Source of the DNA: Pseudomonas oryzihabitans
GTDB taxonomy: Bacteria; Pseudomonadota; Gammaproteobacteria; Pseudomonadales; Pseudomonadaceae
Length of the DNA: 64,000 nt
Reading direction: 5' to 3'
Assembly: GCF_024652905.1 (NCBI RefSeq)
Contig: NZ_CP102428.1
Coordinates: 2,306,501 to 2,370,500, forward strand
Made by a program: the position numbers and the translations under genes. Numbering within the stretch: the stretch's first letter is position 1; each line of letters opens with the position of its first letter. Shown here piece by piece: positions 9,884 to 18,428 of this stretch. The notes beneath the pieces were generated by a model. That model was not told the origin of the DNA and did not search any database. It worked only from the letters and a program-made list of their open reading frames with translations.

Positions 9884-11083
9884 ATGCGCAATTTTCTCGG
9901 AAGCTACAGTTCGAATCGTCAGCAACGCAATGCCCTGCGCGCCCTGCCCGTCCAGCGCAAGGTCGCCAACTGCACCTGCGGCCAGGCCATCTTCTTTCCC
10001 AACAGCGAATGCCTGGCCTGCGGCAATGCCCTCGGCTACGCCCCGGACCAGGGCACGCCAACGGCGCTGCAGCCCGCCGAAGGCGGCCTCTGGCAGCTGC
10101 CCGAGGCCAGCAGCGGCCTCTATCGTCGCTGCGCCAACCTGGATACCCCGGCCGCCTGCAACTGGCTGGTGCCGGCCGAATCGGGCGAAAACTTCTGCGT
10201 GGCCTGCCAGCTCAATCACACCATTCCGGATCTGTCCTTCGAGGGCAACGGCGAGCGCTGGCGCAAGCTGGAGCTGGCCAAGCGGCAACTGGTCGCCCAG
10301 TTGCTGGGCCTGGGCCTGCAGGTAATCCCCCAGAGCCAGGATACCGAGCACGGACTCGCCTTCGACTTTCTCGCCCCCGATGCCACTGGCACCCCCACCA
10401 CCGGGCACGCCAATGGCCTCATCACCCTGAACATCCTCGAAGCGGACGATGCCCACCGGGAAAAGGTCCGCGCCGACATGCACGAACCCTATCGCACCCT
10501 GCTCGGCCATTTCCGCCATGAAGTGGGTCACTACTACTTCGATCGTCTGGTCGCCGGCACCGCCTGGGAGGAGCCCTTCCGCGCCCTGTTCGGCGACGAG
10601 CGCGCCGACTATGGCGAGGCCCTCCAGCGCCACTACGAGCAGGGCGCGCCGGCTGGCTGGGAAAGCCAGTACGTCAGCGCCTATGCCACCATGCACCCCT
10701 GGGAAGACTGGGCGGAGACCTGGGCGCACTACCTGCACATGATGGACACCCTGGCCACCGCTGCCAGCCTGGGCATGAACGCCGGCAGCCTGCAGCTGGA
10801 TTTCCAGCCCTTCACCCGCGAGGCGCTGTACGAGGCCGAGGACCGCAGCGATGATGAATTCCTTGGCTTCGCCAATGCCTGGATCGAACTGGCGGCCATG
10901 CTCAACGAACTGTCCCGCAGCATGGGCCAACCGGACTTCTATCCCTTCGCCCTGCCCGCGCCGGTGATCGCCAAGCTGCACTTCATCCACAAGGTCATCC
11001 ACTCGGCCCAGCCCAGCGTGCTGGAACAGGGTCTGGCCGCGGACGACACCACGGCGGGTGCCACCCTGGCCGCTACCCTCTGA
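9884..11083 (+). CDS. Zinc-ribbon putative zinc metallopeptidase (Peptidase_Mx/DUF2248-like)
   Basis: 399 residues. The N-terminus has a four-cysteine zinc ribbon: Cys30 and Cys32 (NCTCGQ) with Cys43 and Cys46 (ECLACGN). Two more cysteines follow around residues 106 and 109 (ENFCVACQL). The catalytic motif is His212-Glu-Val-Gly-His216 (HFRHEVGHYYFDRLV). A downstream WEDWAETWAHYLHMMDT segment could supply a third ligand or stabilise the site. No signal peptide or membrane segment, so cytosolic. Function and substrates of this family are not known to me. It is transcribed divergently from the ATP-grasp/transglutaminase pair, which suggests but does not prove a shared role. Confidence 0.85.
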   Translation: MRNFLGSYSSNRQQRNALRALPVQRKVANCTCGQAIFFPNSECLACGNALGYAPDQGTPTALQPAEGGLWQLPEASSGLYRRCANLDTPAACNWLVPAESGENFCVACQLNHTIPDLSFEGNGERWRKLELAKRQLVAQLLGLGLQVIPQSQDTEHGLAFDFLAPDATGTPTTGHANGLITLNILEADDAHREKVRADMHEPYRTLLGHFRHEVGHYYFDRLVAGTAWEEPFRALFGDERADYGEALQRHYEQGAPAGWESQYVSAYATMHPWEDWAETWAHYLHMMDTLATAASLGMNAGSLQLDFQPFTREALYEAEDRSDDEFLGFANAWIELAAMLNELSRSMGQPDFYPFALPAPVIAKLHFIHKVIHSAQPSVLEQGLAADDTTAGATLAATL

Positions 11084-11088
11084 TCGGG

Positions 11089-11110
11089 GTCCTGCTCAAC
11101 CGAGCAGGAC
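11089..11110. terminator. Hairpin between convergent metallopeptidase and dgkA
   Basis: A perfect 9-bp stem (11089-11097 with 11102-11110) closes a 4-nt loop. It lies 6 bp after the metallopeptidase stop and covers the last codons and stop of dgkA. There is no clear U-tract on either strand, so termination is plausible but not certain. Confidence 0.4.
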
Positions 11111-11464
11111 GATGCCCCAGACCGCGGCGATGATGAACATGGCCACGAACTGCGCAGCGCTGCCCAGATCCTTGGCGTTCTTCGACAGTTCGTGCCAGTC
11201 CAGGGAAATCCGATCCACCACTGCCTCGATGGCGGCGTTGAACAGCTCGACCACCAGCGACAGCAGGCAGACCGCCACCAGCAATGCCCGTTCGCCGCGA
11301 CTCACCTCCAGCCAGAAGGCCAGCGGTACCAGCACCACATTGAGCATCACCAGTGAGCGAAAGGCCGCTTCCTGGCGAAAGGCCGTGCGCAGGCCGGCCA
11401 GGGAATAGCCGGTGGCATTGATGACCCGGCGCAGACCGGTCTTGCCTTTGTAGGGAGAGATCAC
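11096..11464 (-). CDS. dgkA: Diacylglycerol kinase, integral membrane
   Basis: Phosphorylates diacylglycerol released from membrane-derived oligosaccharide synthesis back to phosphatidate. 122 residues, the normal size of prokaryotic DgkA. After the amphipathic N-terminus (KGKTGLRRVINATGYSLAGL) there are three membrane helices, with the conserved active-site region VVELFNAAIEAVVDRIS between helices and KNAKDLGSAAQF next. Start is GTG at 11464, supported by GGAG seven bases upstream; the frame is open further but without DgkA-like sequence. Gene order with erdR immediately upstream matches P. aeruginosa. Confidence 0.92.
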   Translation of the reverse strand: MISPYKGKTGLRRVINATGYSLAGLRTAFRQEAAFRSLVMLNVVLVPLAFWLEVSRGERALLVAVCLLSLVVELFNAAIEAVVDRISLDWHELSKNAKDLGSAAQFVAMFIIAAVWGIVLLG

Positions 11465-11571
11465 CGAAAAGCTCCATCCAGCAGGGGCGAACCGCCGATC
11501 CGGGTGGACGGCAGCTGCAAGAAAGTGAAAGTCGACGGTCGCGCCCAGTTCAGGCGCCGAGAGCGCCTGGG

Positions 11572-12222
11572 TCAGCTGGAGGTGCTCTCCAGCTGTTGCA
11601 GCAGCAGGGCCGCCTGGGTGCGGGTGCGGACACCGAGCTTGCGGAAGATGGCCGTGGCATGGGCCTTGACCGTAGCCTCGGAGACATTGAGCTCGAAGGC
11701 GATCTGCTTGTTGAGCAGCCCTTCGCAGAGCATGGTCAGCACCCGGAACTGCTGTGGGGTGAGACTGGCGAGCCCGGCGCTGGCGGCCTTGGCTTCCTCG
11801 CTCAGGGCGGCGGCACCTTCCACCTGCGGCGGCCACCAGGTATCACCGTCCAGTACCTGGCTGACCGCCTGCTGCAGGGTACTCAGATCGCTGGACTTGG
11901 GAATGAAGCCACTGGCGCCGAATTCCCGGGCGCGTTGCACCACCGCCGGTTCTTCCTGGGCCGAGATCATTACCACCGGCACCTGGGGATACTGGCCACG
12001 CAAGAGGACCAATCCGGAAAAGCCATAGGCCCCGGGCATGTTGAGGTCGAGCAGGACCAGATCCCAGTCGGTGCGCTCGGCCAGGCAAGCCTGGAGCTCG
12101 GCGATGTCGGCCACCTCGGTGAGCCGTGCCTGGGCGCCCAAGCCGAGGGTCAGGGCCTGCTGCAGGGCGCTGCGAAACAGCGGATGATCGTCGGCGATCA
12201 GTATCTGGTAGGCAGCCGCCAT
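11572..12222 (-). CDS. erdR: LuxR/NarL-type response regulator ErdR
   Basis: 216 residues: receiver domain (1-~125) with acidic pair Asp11-Asp12 in IADDHPLFR, phospho-acceptor Asp59 in VLLDLNMPG and conserved Lys in FIPKSSD; then a C-terminal LuxR helix-turn-helix (LTPQQFRVLTMLCEGLLNKQ and VSEATVKAHATAIFRKLGV). The pairing with dgkA matches PAO1 PA3603-PA3604, where the regulator is ErdR, linked to acetate/ethanol metabolism with sensor MxtR. ATG at 12222; a longer frame upstream lacks family resemblance. No sensor kinase is adjacent, consistent with ErdR being an orphan in location. Symbol rests on synteny. Confidence 0.85.
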   Translation of the reverse strand: MAAAYQILIADDHPLFRSALQQALTLGLGAQARLTEVADIAELQACLAERTDWDLVLLDLNMPGAYGFSGLVLLRGQYPQVPVVMISAQEEPAVVQRAREFGASGFIPKSSDLSTLQQAVSQVLDGDTWWPPQVEGAAALSEEAKAASAGLASLTPQQFRVLTMLCEGLLNKQIAFELNVSEATVKAHATAIFRKLGVRTRTQAALLLQQLESTSS

Positions 12223-12392
12223 GGTGTAGCTTTCCTTGTTGTCGTGAGAGCCTGCGTCGACCAGTACCTGGCGCCCGGGCTGCGTGCAAGCATGCCCAAC
12301 GGCGCGGATGGGAGCAAGGCCGGGCGGACCGCGGACGGTAGGCAAGACCCAGCGGTTTGCGGCACAGTTGCCGTTTTGCCCAAGAGACGCCC

Positions 12393-13289
12393 ATGCCCAG
12401 CGCCGCCCTGCGTGCCGATCTGCTCATGCTGCTCACCGCCCTCATCTGGGGCAGCGCCTTCATCGCCCAGACCGGCGGCATGGAGCACATCGGCCCCTTT
12501 CTCTATACCGGCCTGAGATTCGCCCTGGGCGCCCTCACCCTGCTGCCATTGCTGCTGTACCTGCGCCGCCGTGGCCGCCAGCGGCGCCTGAACCGCGACA
12601 CCTTCAAGGGCGGCCTGCTGATGGGCCTGGTGCTGACCCTGGGCATCAATCTGCAGCAGGTCGGGCTGCTGTTCACCAGCGTGACCAACTCCGGCTTCAT
12701 CACCGGTCTCTATGTCATCGTGGTGCCGCTGCTGGGACTGCTGCTCGGCCAGCGCAGCCATCTGGGCACCTGGATCGGCGCCAGTCTGGCGGTGGTGGGC
12801 ATGGGGTTGCTGAGCATCGGCGACAACTTCCAGGTGGCGTCCGGCGATCTGCTGCAACTGGCCGGCGCCCTGGCCTGGGGCGTCCATGTCCTGCTGGTGG
12901 GACACTATTCCAGTCGTCACGACGCCACGGTGCTATCGATCCTGCAGTTCGTCGTCTGCGCCATCATCAGCCTGGTGCTGGCGCTGGTCTTCGAGCCGAT
13001 CCACTCGGCTCAGATCGTCCTGGCGCTGCCCGAGCTGCTCTATGGCGGGGTGATCGCCGCCGGCATCGGCTACACCCTGCAGGTCTTCGCCCAGCGCGGC
13101 GCCATCGCCTCCCATGCGGCGGTGATCTTTTCCCTGGAGGCGGTATTCGCCGCCTTCTTCGGTGCCTGGTTGCTGGGCGAGGCCCTCAGCGGTCGTGGCT
13201 ACCTGGGCTGCGTGCTGATGTTCGCCGGCATGCTGGCCGCCCAGCTCTGGCCGCGCCAGGCGCCGGTGGAGATCAAACCGGTCAACTAG
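12393..13289 (+). CDS. EamA/DMT-family transporter
   Basis: 298 residues with about ten hydrophobic segments in two repeated EamA halves. The first begins DLLMLLTALIWGSAFIAQTG, the second near LLQLAGALAWGVHVLLVGHY. Typical landmarks are GLLMGLVLTLGINLQQVGLL and VIFSLEAVFAAFFGAWLLGE. Inner-membrane exporter or importer of small metabolites; substrate not predictable from sequence. Start at MPSAALRADLLM rather than 36 bp upstream because the longer N-terminus is polar and atypical. Convergent with the DTW gene; the two ends overlap by 8 bp. Confidence 0.85.
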   Translation: MPSAALRADLLMLLTALIWGSAFIAQTGGMEHIGPFLYTGLRFALGALTLLPLLLYLRRRGRQRRLNRDTFKGGLLMGLVLTLGINLQQVGLLFTSVTNSGFITGLYVIVVPLLGLLLGQRSHLGTWIGASLAVVGMGLLSIGDNFQVASGDLLQLAGALAWGVHVLLVGHYSSRHDATVLSILQFVVCAIISLVLALVFEPIHSAQIVLALPELLYGGVIAAGIGYTLQVFAQRGAIASHAAVIFSLEAVFAAFFGAWLLGEALSGRGYLGCVLMFAGMLAAQLWPRQAPVEIKPVN

Positions 13290-14019
13290 CGCGCAGGGCC
13301 TTCAGTTGCCTACTGGCTGGGCTGTCCGCCGCCAGCGGCAGATGATGCTTGGCATCCAGGTAGCGCTCGCTGAACACGTCCAGGTAGGCCTCCAGCAGCC
13401 GCCCGGCCGGCGCCTCGCCAGCCAGTTCCAGGCACAGGGCGGCGACCTCGGCGGTGCAGAGGTGCTCGCCGCGGGTGGAGCGCCGCAGGCGGTAGCGCGA
13501 CAGGGCAGTGGGCTGGAAACTCAACACCGGCAGGCGGTCCAGGTAGGGACTCTTGCGAAACATCTTGCGCGCTTCGGTCCAGGTGGCATCCAGCAAGACG
13601 AACAGCGGTCGCTGGCCGGGTGCCAGCGGCAGGGTCTCGACCACCCGCTCGGGGGCCGCGTATTCGCCAGGAAACACCAGCAGCGGTTGCCATTCTGGCT
13701 GCGCCAGCAGCTCCGGCAGCCCCGGGTCCACCGTCGTGCGACTCCAGCCGAAGGCGTGGGTATCGACCACCACGTCGGCGATCAGCCAACCGGTGTTGCT
13801 CGGTTTGAGCGGCTCGACATCGTGCATCAGCAGGCACATGCCGGCGTGGGTCTGGCGCAGGGGGCGCAGGTCGCAGAGGCAATGACTGGGGGCCAGGCGG
13901 CAATTCGGGCAGCGCGCCATGCGCGAGCCCCGGGCGATGAAGGGCTTGATGCTGCGCGCCAGGCGCTCCTGGCGCAGACGGGCCACGGCATGCAGAGGGG
14001 TATCGCTGATCGGGGTCAT
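13282..14019 (-). CDS. tapT: DTW-domain tRNA-uridine aminocarboxypropyltransferase
   Basis: 245 residues. The Cys-rich N-terminal motif RGSRMARCPNCRLAPSHCLC, then CLLMHDVEPLKPSNTGWLIA and LLDATWTEARKMFRKSPYL, define the DTW family (E. coli YfiP/TapT). Family members transfer the aminocarboxypropyl group of SAM to uridine 47 in the tRNA variable loop (acp3U47). Here the D-x-x-W motif reads DATW. ATG at 14019; the upstream continuation is a shadow frame. Assignment of the exact tRNA position is from the family, not from this sequence. Confidence 0.85.
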   Translation of the reverse strand: MTPISDTPLHAVARLRQERLARSIKPFIARGSRMARCPNCRLAPSHCLCDLRPLRQTHAGMCLLMHDVEPLKPSNTGWLIADVVVDTHAFGWSRTTVDPGLPELLAQPEWQPLLVFPGEYAAPERVVETLPLAPGQRPLFVLLDATWTEARKMFRKSPYLDRLPVLSFQPTALSRYRLRRSTRGEHLCTAEVAALCLELAGEAPAGRLLEAYLDVFSERYLDAKHHLPLAADSPASRQLKALRAS

Positions 14020-14160
14020 GCCGGGCTCGCGGGTAAAAGCGCAGTTTACCAGAGCGATCGGGATGCCCGCGGCGGCCAGGCAGGTTACCCTGCGTAGACG
14101 CCTTGCGAACCCCCGCCCGCGACCACGGTCGAAACGGGCTCCTCTACGCTGGAGAACACG

Positions 14161-14568
14161 ATGCCTCGTTTTGCTTTGCTCGCCCTGACCCTCGCCCTGC
14201 CCTTCACCGTCCAGGCGGCCGAGTCGCTCAAGGACCACGAGCTCAACCAGATGCTGCGCAAGGTCGCCACCGAGAGCAGCCAGGGCACGCCACGCGCCAT
14301 CAACGAGGACATCCTCGACCGCGGCTACACCGTGCAGGGCAAGCAGCTGGTCAACAACCTCAGCGTGCGCCCGGCGCATGCCGCGCGCATGCGCGAGAAT
14401 CCGGCCACGGTGCGGGTGCAGCTCGCCGAGAGCGTCTGCCAGAACAACGGCTATCGCCAGTTGCTGGCCCGTGGCGCCACCCTGGTCTATGACTTCACCG
14501 AATACCAGACCAACAAGCCGGTCATGGTCGAGCGCTTCCAGGCTGCCGACTGCGGCCTGGGCAAGTAA
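14161..14568 (+). CDS. Small secreted protein, PA3611-like
   Basis: 135 residues with a clear signal peptide: MPRFALLALTLALPFTVQAA, cleavage probably after QAA or QA, so periplasmic or exported. The mature part has two cysteines (SVCQNNGYRQLL and AADCGLGK) that could form a disulfide. Size, signal peptide and position near recX-recA match P. aeruginosa PA3611, reported as quorum-sensing controlled, with no enzymatic role that I know. ATG at 14161 follows GGAG at seven bases. It is followed 15 bp later by the LOG gene, so they may share a transcript. Confidence 0.75.
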   Translation: MPRFALLALTLALPFTVQAAESLKDHELNQMLRKVATESSQGTPRAINEDILDRGYTVQGKQLVNNLSVRPAHAARMRENPATVRVQLAESVCQNNGYRQLLARGATLVYDFTEYQTNKPVMVERFQAADCGLGK

Positions 14569-14583
14569 GCGGAGGGTCGCGGC

Positions 14584-15663
14584 ATGACCGAGGACAACGA
14601 CGACAGCTACCTGGCCCGCCACGTGGAGCCCAGCGCCGCCGATCTCGGTCAGCGCATCGACGAATTGCTGGAGCACGCCCTGCCGGGCGGCAGCCCCAAT
14701 CTGGGCCTCTATCGCGAGATGCTGGTGACGGTGGTGCGCATGGCGCAGACCAATCCGGCGCGCTGGGACGCCAAGATCATGCTGCAGACCCTCAAGGAGC
14801 TGGAGCAGGCCTTCCGTACCCTGGAGCGCTTTCGCCGGCGGCGCAAGGTCACGGTGTTCGGCTCAGCGCGGACCCGGATCGATCACGGCCTTTACGCCCT
14901 TGCCCGCGACTTGGGCAGCGCTCTGGCCCGCCGCGACATGATGGTCATCACCGGCGGCGGCGCCGGCATCATGGGCGCCGCCCACGAGGGCGCCGGGCCC
15001 GAGGCCAGCCTGGGCTTCAACATCACCCTGCCCTTCGAACAGCGCGCCAATCCCACCATCGAAGGCACGGATCACCTGCTGTCCTTCCACTTCTTCTACG
15101 TGCGCAAGCTGTTCTTTCTCAAGGAGGCGGACGCCCTGGTGCTCTGCCCCGGCGGCTTCGGCACCCTGGACGAGACCTTCGAGGTGCTCACCCTGATCCA
15201 GACCGGCAAGAGCCCGCTGGTACCGCTGGTGTTGCTGGATACCCCCGACGGCCACTTCTGGGACGATACCCTGGCCTATCTGGAGCGTAATCTGCTGGAC
15301 GAAGGCTACATCCTGCCCGCCGATCTCAAGCTGGTCCGGCTGGTACGCTCACCGGAGGCCGCCGCGGCCGAGATCGAGCGCTTCTATGGCAACTACCACT
15401 CCACCCGCCGGCGTGACGGCCTGCTCCATATCCGTCTCAAGCACGCCGTGACCCCGGCTTGCCTGGAGCAATTGGCCAGGGATTTCGGCGACCTTTGCCG
15501 CACCCCGGGCTTCACCCAGCTGGCCCCGGGCGAAGGCCAGGCCGACGAAGCGGAATTCGCCCACCTGACGCGCCTCACCTTCGACTTCCACGGCCGCCAC
15601 TACGGCCGCCTGCGCGAACTGGTAGACGAACTCAATCGCCCGGAGCATTGGGTATCCTCGTAG
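14584..15663 (+). CDS. LOG-family Rossmann-fold protein (TIGR00730-like)
   Basis: 359 residues. The lysine-decarboxylase-like/LOG fold is marked by VFGSARTRIDHGLYALARDL, MVITGGGAGIMGAAHEGAG (PGGGxGxM-type nucleotide loop) and LCPGGFGTLDETFEVLTLIQ, the conserved PGGxGTxxE active-site motif. LOG proteins are nucleotide 5'-monophosphate nucleosidases/phosphoribohydrolases. N- and C-terminal extensions (~90 and ~80 residues) flank the core. ATG at 14584, 15 bp after the secreted-protein gene. The TAG stop (15661-15663) lies inside the first unit of the downstream repeat array, so the repeat provides the stop codon and perhaps the last residues. Confidence 0.85.
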   Translation: MTEDNDDSYLARHVEPSAADLGQRIDELLEHALPGGSPNLGLYREMLVTVVRMAQTNPARWDAKIMLQTLKELEQAFRTLERFRRRRKVTVFGSARTRIDHGLYALARDLGSALARRDMMVITGGGAGIMGAAHEGAGPEASLGFNITLPFEQRANPTIEGTDHLLSFHFFYVRKLFFLKEADALVLCPGGFGTLDETFEVLTLIQTGKSPLVPLVLLDTPDGHFWDDTLAYLERNLLDEGYILPADLKLVRLVRSPEAAAAEIERFYGNYHSTRRRDGLLHIRLKHAVTPACLEQLARDFGDLCRTPGFTQLAPGEGQADEAEFAHLTRLTFDFHGRHYGRLRELVDELNRPEHWVSS

Positions 15664-16108
15664 GTTGGCGCTGAGCACAGCGAAGCCCAACGCATCCAGA
15701 CCCTGGAATCCCTGTTGGGCTTCGACGATGGAGCCGTCTCAACCCAACCTACCCAACTGCCCCGTAGGTTGGCGCTGAGCGCAGCGAAGCCCAACGCATC
15801 CAGACCTCGGAGTCTCTGTTGGGCTTCGACGATGGAGCCGTCTCAACCCAACCTACGTCAGTTGTCCCATAGGTTGGCGCTGAGCACAGCGAAGCCCAAC
15901 GCATCCAGACCCTGGAGTCCCTGTTGGGCTTCGACGATAGAGCCGTCTCAACCCAACCTACCCCAGTTGCCCGTAGGTTGGCGCTGAGCACAGCGAAGCC
16001 CAACAGACCCTGGAGCCCGTGTTGGGCTTCGACGATGGAGCCGTCTCAACCCAACCTACGTCAGTTGTCCCGTAGGTTGGCGCTGAGCACAGCGAAGGCC
16101 AACAGAAC
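15660..16108. repeat. Array of ~4.4 tandem palindromic repeats, ~104-bp unit
   Basis: Copies begin at 15660, 15764, 15869, 15973 and 16072 (spacings 104, 105, 104, 99; the last is cut short). Each starts GTAGGTTGGCGCTGAGC, continues into GCGAAGCCCAAC, has a ~22-bp centre, then GTTGGGCTTCG and CAACCCAACCTAC, i.e. each unit is itself a long imperfect hairpin. Unit 4 lacks about six bases in its centre. The array fills the gap between the convergent LOG and recX genes. It resembles the GTAGGTTGGCGCTGAGC-type intergenic repeats of many Proteobacteria; no coding function is proposed. It may act as a bidirectional transcription barrier. Confidence 0.92.
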
Positions 16109-16115
16109 AGGCTGC

Positions 16116-16568
16116 CTACCGCCGACTCAGCACCCGGTTGATCCCATCCATGGCATAGCCCCGATAGGCCAGGAAGCGACCCTGCTTGGCGCGTTCCTTG
16201 GCATCAGCTGGGGGCGTACCGAATTTCCTGCGCCAGACATCTTCGAGGTGCGCCTGCCAGTCCACGTCCGCTTCACGCAGTGCGGCTTCCACCTGATCCC
16301 GCTGCAAGCCGCGCTGACCCAGTTCTTCGCGAATGCGCATGGGCCCGTAACCGGAACGGGCACGGCTGGCGATGTAGCTTTCCAGATAGCGACTCTCGTC
16401 GAGCAGGCCATCCTCGGCCAGGCGATCCAGCACCGGGCCGAGCAGGCTTTCCTCGGCCCCGCGCCGCCGCAGTTTTCGCGATAGCTCCTCGCGACCATGT
16501 TCGCGACGGGCCAGCAGATCCATGGCGGCGAAACGAATGGCAGCGGTGGTATCCAGTGGATTGCCCAA
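16116..16568 (-). CDS. recX: Recombination regulatory protein RecX
   Basis: Binds RecA and its filaments and limits strand exchange. 150 residues, normal size, with the three-helix repeat organisation: [40 protein letters not shown] (as [17 protein letters not shown]) and [20 protein letters not shown]. The C-terminal RYGKA-like part reads [18 protein letters not shown]. Start is TTG at 16568, chosen because AAGGAGG lies seven bases upstream; the next ATG (Met17) lacks one. Sits behind recA with an intrinsic terminator in the 64-bp gap, so expression needs readthrough. Confidence 0.93.
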   Translation of the reverse strand: MGNPLDTTAAIRFAAMDLLARREHGREELSRKLRRRGAEESLLGPVLDRLAEDGLLDESRYLESYIASRARSGYGPMRIREELGQRGLQRDQVEAALREADVDWQAHLEDVWRRKFGTPPADAKERAKQGRFLAYRGYAMDGINRVLSRR

Positions 16569-16586
16569 GGGTGATCCTCCTTATGC

Positions 16587-16612
16587 AAAAACCCCCGCAC
16601 GAGGCGGGGGTT
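16587..16612 (-). terminator. Intrinsic terminator between recA and recX
   Basis: On the minus strand an AACCCCCGC / GCGGGGGTT stem with a 5-nt loop is followed by TTTTT, just after the recA stop and before the recX ribosome site. It should end most recA transcripts and let a minority read into recX. Confidence 0.85.
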
Positions 16613-16632
16613 GTGTCAAACGTGGCACCCGA

Positions 16633-17676
<1,044 letters not shown>

Positions 17677-17719
17677 TAGATTCCTCTCGGAGAAAGAAGG
17701 GCCAGACGGCCGTGGATAC

Positions 17720-17735
17720 CTGTATAAGTGAACAG
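17720..17735. promoter_or_regulatory. LexA (SOS) box upstream of recA
   Basis: CTGT-N8-ACAG with spacer ATAAGTGA matches the gammaproteobacterial LexA consensus exactly and lies 44 bp upstream of the recA ATG, in the expected promoter interval. Confidence 0.9.
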
Positions 17736-17762
17736 TATTAAACCATAGTCGCCCTCTGGTTG

Positions 17763-18263
17763 CTACACCCGAGGGCCTTTTTCCTCGGCCAGCAAGGCCA
17801 ATAAAACCTGCAGGGCACGGACCTGGGTCTGCTGGCGGACCGCGGCGCGATCGCCGGCAAAGACCTGCCGTTCGGTGCGCAAATTTTCTCCATCGCGCCA
17901 GGCTAGCCAGACCGTGCCGACCGGCTTGCCCGGCACCGCGCCACCCGGCCCGGCGATACCGCTCACCGCGACCGCAAAGCGAGCACCGGCGCGCTGTTGC
18001 GCACCCAGCGCCATGGCCGTTACCACCTCTTCGCTGACCGCGCCGACCTGCTCGAACAGCGCCTCGGGTACGTCCAGCTGCAGGGTCTTCTGCCGGTTGG
18101 AATAGGTGACGAAGCCGGCCTCGAACCAGGCCGAGCTGCCGGCGACGCGGGTGATCGCCTCGGCGATGCCGCCGCCGGTGCAGGATTCGGCGGTGGTCAC
18201 CTGGGCACCCGCCGCCTGCAGGGCGTCGCCCAACCGCTGGGCGAGACTATCGAGGGAATCCAT
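17763..18263 (-). CDS. pncC: Nicotinamide-nucleotide amidohydrolase (CinA C-terminal family)
   Basis: 166 residues, the stand-alone CinA C-terminal domain. Signature segments are [21 protein letters not shown] with the catalytic serine region, [40 protein letters not shown]. Family activity is deamidation of nicotinamide mononucleotide in pyridine nucleotide salvage. ATG at 18263 is chosen over an upstream Met at 18344 because AGGAAGG lies just before it and the extra N-terminus is not family-like. Located directly upstream of recA with its own gap holding the LexA box, as in other pseudomonads. Confidence 0.9.
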   Translation of the reverse strand: MDSLDSLAQRLGDALQAAGAQVTTAESCTGGGIAEAITRVAGSSAWFEAGFVTYSNRQKTLQLDVPEALFEQVGAVSEEVVTAMALGAQQRAGARFAVAVSGIAGPGGAVPGKPVGTVWLAWRDGENLRTERQVFAGDRAAVRQQTQVRALQVLLALLAEEKGPRV

Positions 18264-18382
18264 CGAGACCTTCCTGTGCGAAAGAGAACATAAGAGGTGA
18301 CCGCGGCAAGCGAGCGCCTGCAGCGACCACTGGTCGGCCTGCACCTTAGACCGGCTTGCCGGCCCGCGTGAGAAAAGATTTA

Positions 18383-18398
18383 CTGAAACCGGTTTCAG
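18383..18398. promoter_or_regulatory. PtxS operator upstream of ptxS
   Basis: CTGAAACCGGTTTCAG is a perfect 16-bp palindrome whose central 14 bp are the known PtxS site of pseudomonads. It lies 31 bp before the ptxS ATG, between a possible TTTACT -35 and TACAAA -10, so ptxS is probably autorepressed. Confidence 0.88.
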
Positions 18399-18428
18399 GC
18401 ATCTACAAAATCCTAACAGCGGTACGCC

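Noticed and set aside
9731-11002. A 423-codon minus-strand frame opposite the metallopeptidase
   Set aside because: The plus-strand protein has zinc-ligand motifs; the opposite frame has none.
15660-16108. CRISPR array
   Set aside because: Units are ~104 bp with conserved, not variable, sequence throughout and internal palindromes; no cas gene nearby.
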